From the NCBI GenBank assembly GCA_905233295.1, contig CAJODX010000017.1, forward strand, positions 1 through 12,344: a stretch of DNA of 12,344 bases, written 5' to 3'. The notes beneath the pieces are model-generated. The model saw only the letters and a list, made by a program, of their open reading frames with translations. It made no database searches and had not been told where the DNA came from. The translations under genes were made by a program, and so were the position numbers. This document shows positions 7,296 through 12,344 of this stretch, piece by piece (position 1 is the first letter of the stretch; each line of letters opens with the position of its first letter). The stretch is from an uncultured Synergistales bacterium. Lineage in GTDB: Bacteria > Synergistota > Synergistia > Synergistales > Aminobacteriaceae.

Positions 7296-7739
7296 ATGGC
7301 ACCACACGTAATAATTTACACTGACGGAGGAGCTTCGCCAAATCCCGGCAAAGGCGGCTGGGCGGCTGTGCTGTATTCTCCCGTTCACGATAAAAAGCGC
7401 GAAATTTCCGGCGGCGAACCTGACACCACAAACAACAGAATGGAAATAACAGCGGCGATAAAAGCTCTCGAAGCTTTAAAAACTCCGTGTGATGTCGATT
7501 TATACACGGACTCGTCTTATCTGCAAAATACGTTTGAAAAAAGATGGATTTATAAATGGCAGAAAAACAACTGGAAAACTTTAAAGGGCGATGTTTTGAA
7601 CCGCGACTTGTGGGAAATTTTATTCAAACTCACAGAAATTCACAATGTAACTTGGCATCACGTCAAGGGACACGCCGATGATGAACTGAACAACAGGTGT
7701 GATGAACTCGTTCAGAGAGAGCGCGAAAAACTTCGCTGA
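7296..7739 (+). CDS. rnhA: Ribonuclease HI
   Basis: RNase HI cleaves the RNA strand of RNA/DNA hybrids, removing R-loops and primer RNA. The ATG at 7296 is chosen over an upstream in-frame TTG (7281) because GAGGAA (7283-7288) lies 7 nt before it and the product then starts close to the first strand, as in E. coli. The 147 residues carry all catalytic positions: Asp10 (IYTDGGASPNPGKGG), Glu50 (TNNRMEI), Asp72 (LYTDSSY) and Asp136 (RCDEL), plus His126 in HVKGHADDELNN. These equal E. coli D10, E48, D70, D134 and H124. The basic-protrusion region (KRWIYKWQKNNWKT) is kept. It follows DUF3084 by 4 nt and its 3' end overlaps comF by 38 nt. Confidence 0.97.
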   Translation: MAPHVIIYTDGGASPNPGKGGWAAVLYSPVHDKKREISGGEPDTTNNRMEITAAIKALEALKTPCDVDLYTDSSYLQNTFEKRWIYKWQKNNWKTLKGDVLNRDLWEILFKLTEIHNVTWHHVKGHADDELNNRCDELVQREREKLR

Positions 7740-8337
7740 AAATCTTTTGCATTTTGTCTTTCCAGTGAGCTGTCCTGTCTGCGGAAAACCTGCAGAAATA
7801 ATCTGTCCGAAATGTGCAAAAAAATTTTTCGCCGATGAAGTCATACACAAAAATTTAGAATCGCTCGAAATTTTTTCGGCGGCGTGGTATCACACAAGCA
7901 TCAATAAAATAATTTCCGAGTTCAAATATTCCGGCTGCAAAGCTTTATGCCGTCCGTTCGGGCGAGTAATGGCGGAATTTTTTTCAAAGCCCGAAATTGA
8001 TTGTCTTGTGCCTGTGCCTCTGCATTTGAAAAGCAAACGAAAATACAATCAGGCTCTTGAACTCGCAAAAGGCTTGAGCGATGTCTGGGAAATTGAAATT
8101 TATGACGTTGCTGAATGGTCGCGTAAAATCCCCAACCGTGCAGGGCTGAATGCTGCCGAACGAATGAAATTAAAATCTGACGCATTTATAATTTCCGAAG
8201 ATATTAAAAATCTTAATATTGCGGTAGTCGATGACGTTTGCACAACAGGAATGACGCTTTTAAGATTTTCGCAGGCATGTGAAAAATCCGGCGGTCATGT
8301 TGCAGGAGCTTACACTCTCGCGACCGTCAGTGCGTAA
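7702..8337 (+). CDS. comF: ComF-type phosphoribosyltransferase with zinc-ribbon N-terminus
   Basis: This 211-residue protein belongs to the ComF/GntX family: a zinc-ribbon followed by a type I phosphoribosyltransferase-like domain. In transformable bacteria ComF takes part in DNA uptake and single-strand handling; in others its role is unclear. The ribbon has CPVC (24-27) and CPKC (35-38). The PRTase part has VPVPLH (about 103-108), KRKYNQA (112-118), RAGLNAAER (146-154) and the PRPP loop VDDVCTTGMT (176-185). ATG 7702 is preceded directly by an in-frame GTG at 7699, so either may be used; the only RBS-like sequence is a weak CAGG at 7694-7697. The start lies 38 nt inside rnhA, indicating translational coupling. 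No other competence genes are in the window. Confidence 0.9.
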   Translation: MNSFRESAKNFAENLLHFVFPVSCPVCGKPAEIICPKCAKKFFADEVIHKNLESLEIFSAAWYHTSINKIISEFKYSGCKALCRPFGRVMAEFFSKPEIDCLVPVPLHLKSKRKYNQALELAKGLSDVWEIEIYDVAEWSRKIPNRAGLNAAERMKLKSDAFIISEDIKNLNIAVVDDVCTTGMTLLRFSQACEKSGGHVAGAYTLATVSA

Positions 8338-8376
8338 AAAAATTTTTTTAAGAAAAATCGAAAGGACGAAAAAATT

Positions 8377-9927
8377 TTGCAGACCGATAAAAATTCACCT
8401 TCAATGATACGCCACGCCGTTATGATGATGGCAGGAACTTTAATGAGCCGTGTTTTAGGTCTTGCGCGTGAAATTCTTGTCGCGGCATATTTTGGTGCTA
8501 CGGTGAGCATGGACGCGTTCAACGTTGCATACACACTTTCAAATTTAGCGAGGCAGCTCTTGGCTGAAGGTGCTTTATCGGCGGCGTTTGTTCCTGTTTT
8601 TTCTAAAGTTTTGAATAAAAGCCGTGAAAAGGCAATATCTCTTGCTCGCCAGACGATGACGGTTTTATTATTCGCGACATGTATTGTTGTTGGTCTTGGA
8701 ATTTATTTTGCGCCTGCACTCGTAAATATAATGGCACCGGGCTTTGACCCTTCAGCGCATGAACTTGCTGTGAGCATGACACGGGGAATGTTTCCGTTTT
8801 TAATTTTCATTTCTCTTGAAGCTTTGACGATGGGCGAGCTTAACAGCTTGGGTTCGTTTTTTATTCCCGCGCTGTCTCCGGCGTTCAGCAATCTTGTTTT
8901 CATAATAACGGCTCCTTTTTTTGCGGCGCGTTTTGGAGTTTACGGGCTTGCATATTCAGTTTTGTGCGGAGGTTTCGCGCATTTTATAACGCAATGGCTG
9001 TGGGGTTTCAAAATGAAAGCTGTTTTATATCCGACACGTCCTGATATAAGGGACTCGAATCTAAAACAGATAATGAAATTATTTTTACCGTACGCAGCCG
9101 GACTTTCGCTGAATCAGGTCAACCCCGTCATAAGCCGGATGTTAGGTTCTTTTTTGCAGGAAGGAAGCATTTCCGTTTTGAATTATTCAAACAGAATTTT
9201 GCAGCTTCCTTTAGGGCTTTTCGTGATAGCGATTTCGCAGGCGGTGTTGCCTCAGCTTGCACGTGCAAAGACTGACGAGGAATTTTCGGATATGCTGCGT
9301 CAGGCTGTAAGATTTGCGTTGTTTGTCGTTCTGCCTGCATCGCTCGGAATAATTGAAATTTCGCACGAGTTTGTTCATATTATCTTTGTTCGCGGACAGT
9401 TTAATGAATGGGCGTGGAATGCAACGTCTTCATGTCTTGCGCTGAGTATGCTCGGGCTTCCGGGCATGGCGTGTTCAACTGTTGTAATGCGTGCGCTGTA
9501 TGCTCTGTCAATGCCGCGTGAAGCGTTCAGGGTTACATTGTTCAGCGTCCTGTCAACGGCGTTTTTTTCTTTCGTTCTTATTTACCCGATGAGCTATAAC
9601 GGACTTGCGCTTGCTCCCGGCATTGCCTTTACGCTGTCCGGAATGCTCGGAATTTATTACGTTAAGAAAAAATTGAATATGTCTTTGAGCATAATCACAA
9701 AAAAATTTTTCTGGAATTATTTAACGGCACTGGCTGTTTTAGATGTTTCGATAATGATTTTCAAATTTTTGCTGCCGTACAACCCTGAGGCTAAATTAAT
9801 GATCCGTTCTTTATGGTGTCTTGGAGTGATCACGCTGTCAGCGTTGGTATATTCGTCAGTAACACTCAAAATGAAGTTTAATGAATGGATTTTATTGAAA
9901 CAGGCGTTTAAAAAAGAACGGGCTTAA
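8377..9927 (+). CDS. murJ: Lipid II flippase MurJ (MviN family)
   Basis: MurJ moves the undecaprenyl-linked peptidoglycan precursor lipid II across the inner membrane. The 516-residue, roughly 14-helix protein has normal family length. The N-terminal signature is well kept: SRVLGLARE, AYFGATVSMDAFNVAY and LARQLLAEGALSAAFVPV. Arg25, Arg31, Asp46 and Arg59 match the functional E. coli residues R18, R24, D39 and R52 with a constant offset of seven. The start is TTG 8377, with AAAGGA (8361-8366) 10 nt upstream; ATG 8404 is an alternative, but the RBS favours TTG. It begins 39 nt after comF and is the last gene of the operon. No strong terminator follows; the next promoter begins within about 5 nt of its stop codon. 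Confidence 0.96.
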   Translation: MQTDKNSPSMIRHAVMMMAGTLMSRVLGLAREILVAAYFGATVSMDAFNVAYTLSNLARQLLAEGALSAAFVPVFSKVLNKSREKAISLARQTMTVLLFATCIVVGLGIYFAPALVNIMAPGFDPSAHELAVSMTRGMFPFLIFISLEALTMGELNSLGSFFIPALSPAFSNLVFIITAPFFAARFGVYGLAYSVLCGGFAHFITQWLWGFKMKAVLYPTRPDIRDSNLKQIMKLFLPYAAGLSLNQVNPVISRMLGSFLQEGSISVLNYSNRILQLPLGLFVIAISQAVLPQLARAKTDEEFSDMLRQAVRFALFVVLPASLGIIEISHEFVHIIFVRGQFNEWAWNATSSCLALSMLGLPGMACSTVVMRALYALSMPREAFRVTLFSVLSTAFFSFVLIYPMSYNGLALAPGIAFTLSGMLGIYYVKKKLNMSLSIITKKFFWNYLTALAVLDVSIMIFKFLLPYNPEAKLMIRSLWCLGVITLSALVYSSVTLKMKFNEWILLKQAFKKERA

Positions 9928-9931
9928 AAAA

Positions 9932-9960
9932 TTGTAATTTCTGTCTTTTAGGTGTAATAT
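9932..9960 (+). promoter_or_regulatory. Candidate promoter upstream of the truncated binding-protein gene and folP
   Basis: TTGTAA (9932-9937) and TAATAT (9955-9960) are separated by 17 nt, each a 4/6 match to consensus. The start point would be near 9967, leaving a leader of about 50 nt ending in the strong RBS GGAGGG (10001-10006). The 9928-10015 stretch holds nothing else recognisable. This promoter may now drive folP. Confidence 0.35.
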
Positions 9961-10015
9961 TTTTTTCACTACATTATATTTTTCCAAAAATTTTATATAT
10001 GGAGGGAATTTTTTT

Positions 10016-10216
10016 ATGAAAAAAGTATTGTTCCTCACGCTCGCGCTCGTTATGATCGTATGCGTATCAGCAGCAAGCGCAAAAGACATCGTAATCGCCT
10101 TTTCTCAAATCGGTCAGGAATCAGATTTTGCTTTTCATCTGCATACAAAGATTTGTAGTAACTACATCGGACAGGAAGAAAAAATAAAATTTTTTCCTGA
10201 CTCCTCACTATCTTAA
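10016..10216 (+). pseudogene. Truncated sugar ABC-transporter substrate-binding protein (5' fragment only)
   Basis: The first 36 or so codons look like an intact periplasmic binding-protein start: RBS GGAGGG 9 nt before the ATG, a textbook signal peptide (MKKVLFLTLALVMIVCVSA, cleavage after ASA at 22), and mature start KDIVIAFSQIGQESD. That last motif is characteristic of ribose/galactofuranose-type (YtfQ-like) sugar-binding proteins, which continue with W-R and about 280 more residues. Here homology stops at ESD and a tail of about 29 unrelated residues (from FAFHLHTKICSNYIG) runs to TAA. It is therefore most likely a deletion remnant. If still expressed it would give a secreted peptide of about 44 residues. 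No permease or ATPase genes are nearby. It lies 26 nt before folP. Confidence 0.7.
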
Positions 10217-10242
10217 ATACAAAAATAACGGAGGTTTTTGTT

Positions 10243-11373
10243 TTGATTTATCCAGTAAATGTGAAAAATTATTCCGAACTTCTCAGCTTTTGCAACAAAA
10301 TTCAAACTGATCCGAGAGCTTTCGCTTACCTTTCACCAAAATCAAATATTTTTCATTTTTACGGCGAGCATGTTGACTATCGGGCTGCTGCGTTTTTAAA
10401 ACAGGAACTTCTTGCACGCGGCGGCGATACCGTTGTAACAAAACATGTTATTGACGGGAAAACAGATTTCAGCGATGTTCTACTGATGGGAACGCCTTCA
10501 CAGTTAAAAAGCCTTCTGGAAAAATTAAAATCAATGGACTGCTGGGGATTAAAGCAGTTCCGCGAAGAATTTTCAAACGCATTTGCAAATATTTTTATTA
10601 CTAAATGGAATATCGGTGAAAAATTAAAGCTTGACAGCGATACAAAATTGATGGCAATCATAAATTTAACGCCGGATTCTTTTTATGAAGCAAGCCGCAT
10701 CAAAGAAAATGAAGTTTTATCTGCCGCAGAAAAATTTTTATCACAGGGCGCGGAAATTTTGGATATTGGTGCAGAGTCAACACGTCCCGGCTTCGAGCCT
10801 GTTGAGTTAAATGAAGAACTCGCAAGGTTAATCCCGGCGTTGAAAATTCTGCGGAAAAAATTTCCAAATGCTGTTATTTCTGTTGACACTTACAAGGCTG
10901 AAACAGCACGAATATCTGTTGAGGAAGGTGCAGACATCATCAACGACATCAGCGGTTTTGAACTTGATACAAAAATGCCTGAGTTAATTTCGCGGCTTGA
11001 TGTTCCTTACGTACTGTCGCATTTTCAGAAAGAGCCGTGCGAAAATATTTTAAGCGTCATGCTTCAATATTTTAATACAAAAATAAAAACTCTCTGCGAT
11101 TTTGGTGTAAAACGCGAAAATTTGATTTTAGATCCCGGCTTGGGCTTCGGCAAAACTTCAGATGATAACTTTGAAATCATAAAAAATCTTGAAAGCCTGA
11201 AAATTTTCGGGCTTCCAATTCTGGTAGGGCATTCCAGAAAAAGATTTACAAACAAAAATTTGTCAGCTACCGTAGCTCTTTCGGGAATGTTGTACGGACG
11301 TGCGAATATTCTACGCGTTCACGATGTTGAAGAAAATTCGGCTGCGCTGTCAATGGCACGAAGCCTGTGTTAG
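10243..11373 (+). CDS. folP: Dihydropteroate synthase with N-terminal extension
   Basis: DHPS condenses p-aminobenzoate with 6-hydroxymethyl-dihydropterin pyrophosphate in folate synthesis. Start TTG 10243 is supported by CGGAGG (10229-10234) 8 nt upstream. The TIM-barrel part (about 132-376) has all landmarks: NLTPDSF (141-147), DIGAESTRPG (174-183), SVDTY (213-217), NDISG (234-238), LDPGLGFGKT (296-305), GHSRKRF (329-335) and RVHDV (358-362). Typical DHPS has about 270-280 residues. The first 130 or so here (RGGDTVVTKHV, LLMGTPSQLKSLLEKL, WGLKQFREEF) form an extra domain; long DHPS forms are known in some anaerobes. In loop 1 the usual SDGG after DSF is YEAS. The last base of its TAG stop is the first base of a CRISPR-type repeat. 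folB, folK and folE are not in the window. Confidence 0.93.
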   Translation: MIYPVNVKNYSELLSFCNKIQTDPRAFAYLSPKSNIFHFYGEHVDYRAAAFLKQELLARGGDTVVTKHVIDGKTDFSDVLLMGTPSQLKSLLEKLKSMDCWGLKQFREEFSNAFANIFITKWNIGEKLKLDSDTKLMAIINLTPDSFYEASRIKENEVLSAAEKFLSQGAEILDIGAESTRPGFEPVELNEELARLIPALKILRKKFPNAVISVDTYKAETARISVEEGADIINDISGFELDTKMPELISRLDVPYVLSHFQKEPCENILSVMLQYFNTKIKTLCDFGVKRENLILDPGLGFGKTSDDNFEIIKNLESLKIFGLPILVGHSRKRFTNKNLSATVALSGMLYGRANILRVHDVEENSAALSMARSLC

Positions 11374-11404
11374 TTTCAATCCACGCTCTCATGTAGAGAG
11401 CGAC
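11373..11404. CRISPR. Solitary type I-C-like CRISPR repeat (single unit, no array)
   Basis: The 32-nt sequence starts GTTTCAATCCACG, contains the perfect 7-bp inverted arms CGCTCTC (11384-11390) and GAGAGCG (11396-11402) around the loop ATGTA, and ends GAGAGCGAC. Read on the minus strand it begins GTCGCTCTC and ends GCGTGGATTGAAAC. Length, stem position and the ATTGAAAC 3' handle are those of type I-C (Dvulg) repeats. No second copy lies one repeat-spacer unit away on either side, and there are no cas genes in the window. In crRNA orientation (minus strand) the spacer position is occupied by the antisense of the folP 3' end. It may be a collapsed array, a stray repeat, or an element with a regulatory use. 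Resemblance is from memory of the repeat family. Confidence 0.72.
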
Positions 11405-11450
11405 CGGAATGACCTCGCTGAGTGATTTCACAGCCTTTGGAATAATAAAA

Positions 11451-11459
11451 TGCTATAAT
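11451..11459 (+). promoter_or_regulatory. Extended -10 promoter for larE
   Basis: TGCTATAAT at 11451-11459 is a perfect extended -10 element (TGnTATAAT). No -35 match lies 16-18 nt upstream, as is common for extended -10 promoters. The start point would be near 11466. The arms GCTAT (11452-11456) and ATAGC (11466-11470) form an inverted repeat around the predicted start, a possible operator. The leader to the TTG at 11521 is about 55 nt. Confidence 0.6.
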
Positions 11460-11520
11460 TAAAAAATAGCATATCTCAGAAGATTATCGAAAAGAGTTAT
11501 AAGAGAAAGAGTGATAAAAC

Positions 11521-12344
11521 TTGACTGAAATTTTAAATTCTGAAACTTTGAAAGAAAAATACGAAAAATTGAAAAATTATATAGCTTCGCTCGAAAGTGT
11601 CGCTGTGGCATATTCCGGCGGAGTCGATTCAACTTTTTTACTGAAAATTTCTCACGATGTTCTCGGCGGAAAAGCAACAGCCGTAACAGTCCGTTCAAGC
11701 CTTGTATCCGGCAGAGAACTCGGCGAGGGCGAAAAATTCTGCTCGGAAAATAAAATAACGCAGATATTCTGCCCCGTTGATATTTTTAAGGTTGAAGGCT
11801 TAAAAGAAAATCCCGAAAATCGTTGTTATATCTGCAAAAAAAATTTGTTCACAAAAATTCTTGAGCTTGCACGTGAACGCGGTATAAAAAACGTTATTGA
11901 AGGCTCAAACGTTGACGATTTAAGCGATTACAGACCGGGACTTAAGGCTTTGAAAGAACTCGAAATTAAAAGTCCTTTGCAGACAGCCGGACTCACAAAA
12001 AAAGAAATCCGTGAACTGTCGAAAAATTTTAATCTCCCGACATGGAACAAGCCGTCTTTTGCGTGCCTCGCGTCAAGATTTGAATACGGTGAAGAAATCA
12101 CTGAAGAAAAATTGAAAATGATAGACGATGCCGAAAATTTGTTAATAAAAATGAATTTCAGACAATTTCGTGTCCGTCTTCACGGCAAAATCGCCAGAAT
12201 CGAAATTCTGCCGGAAGATTTTGAAAAAATAATGCAGGAACAGACACGCGAAAAAATTTATTCAGAGTTAAAAAATCTTGGATTTTCATACGTAACTCTG
12301 GATTTAAAAGGCTATCGTACCGGAAGCATGAACGAAGTTATGTT
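11521..12344 (+). CDS. larE: ATP-dependent sulfur transferase LarE (3' end cut by window edge)
   Basis: LarE adenylates and then thiolates the carboxylates of pyridinium-3,5-biscarboxylic acid mononucleotide, a step in making the nickel-pincer cofactor of lactate racemase and related enzymes. TTG 11521 is the start because an in-frame TAA lies at 11515-11517; the RBS (AAAGAG, about 11506-11511) is weak. The frame is open to the edge: 274 codons of an expected 275-280, so only the last few are missing. Seen are the PP-loop SGGVDS (32-37), RCYICK (101-106), EGSNVDDLSDYRPG (127-140), and PSFACLASRFEYG (178-190), whose Cys182 matches the conserved LarE cysteine region. GYRTGSMNEV is close to the C-terminus. 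Whether sulfur comes from a sacrificial cysteine or an iron-sulfur cluster is undecided. larB, larC and larA are not visible; they may follow. Confidence 0.92.
   Translation, partial: MTEILNSETLKEKYEKLKNYIASLESVAVAYSGGVDSTFLLKISHDVLGGKATAVTVRSSLVSGRELGEGEKFCSENKITQIFCPVDIFKVEGLKENPENRCYICKKNLFTKILELARERGIKNVIEGSNVDDLSDYRPGLKALKELEIKSPLQTAGLTKKEIRELSKNFNLPTWNKPSFACLASRFEYGEEITEEKLKMIDDAENLLIKMNFRQFRVRLHGKIARIEILPEDFEKIMQEQTREKIYSELKNLGFSYVTLDLKGYRTGSMNEVM

Noticed and set aside
8335..8352. AAAAAAATTTTTTT palindrome after comF as a terminator
   Set aside because: The stem is A/T only with no GC core, lies in a 39-nt gap inside an operon, and such A/T runs occur throughout this genome.
10016..10080. 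Lipoprotein signal (cysteine in VMIVCVSA)
   Set aside because: The residue before Cys is Val rather than Gly/Ala/Ser, and a clear ASA cleavage site follows, so a type I signal peptide fits better.
11424..11440. GATTTCACAGCC as a possible degenerate second CRISPR repeat
   Set aside because: Only a few bases resemble the start of the repeat; there is no stem or end, and it is 20 nt from the intact repeat, too close for a normal spacer.
1..12344. tRNA, rRNA, complete insertion sequences, prophage or toxin-antitoxin genes
   Set aside because: I looked for these and saw no supporting sequence; apart from the single repeat and the truncated gene the window is ordinary chromosomal content.

Overview
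The window is a compact, moderately AT-rich bacterial chromosomal segment full of housekeeping genes. Genes are tightly packed, stop/start overlaps are common, and several starts are TTG behind good Shine-Dalgarno sites. A two-membrane-segment DUF3084 gene, the short-form threonine synthase, a DUF1015 gene and a long DHPS suggest an anaerobic, gut-type Synergistota bacterium. Negativicutes or another Bacillota lineage is the main alternative. This taxonomic call is an inference from gene content, not a proof.

Layout. Positions 1-1135 (minus) hold the end of a threonine operon: threonine synthase thrC, overlapped by the first codons of homoserine kinase thrB. A divergent promoter region follows, then mgtE (Mg2+ channel) and a secreted polysaccharide deacetylase on the plus strand. 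Positions 3642-4097 are a gene-poor junction with an inverted repeat, a doubtful 61-codon minus-strand ORF and a promoter-like TATAAT. A plus-strand operon then runs without real gaps from about 4098 to 9927: DUF1015 protein, EamA/DMT transporter, DUF3084 coiled-coil membrane protein, RNase HI, ComF-type phosphoribosyltransferase and MurJ lipid II flippase. Next is the promoter, RBS, signal peptide and first mature residues of a sugar ABC transporter binding protein, abruptly truncated. After it come folP (dihydropteroate synthase with a long N-terminal extension) and a 3'-incomplete larE.

The most unusual element is a solitary 32-nt sequence at 11373-11404 with the hallmarks of a type I-C CRISPR repeat. 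It shares the last base of the folP stop codon and lies just upstream of the larE promoter. No second repeat, spacer or cas gene is visible. Together with the truncated binding-protein gene 1.2 kb upstream, it marks the folP-larE neighbourhood as a site of past rearrangement.

Functionally the window combines threonine synthesis, folate synthesis, Mg2+ uptake, cell-wall precursor export and modification (MurJ, deacetylase), RNA/DNA hybrid removal, and maturation of the nickel-pincer cofactor of the lactate racemase family (LarE). No complete novel multi-gene system is evident.
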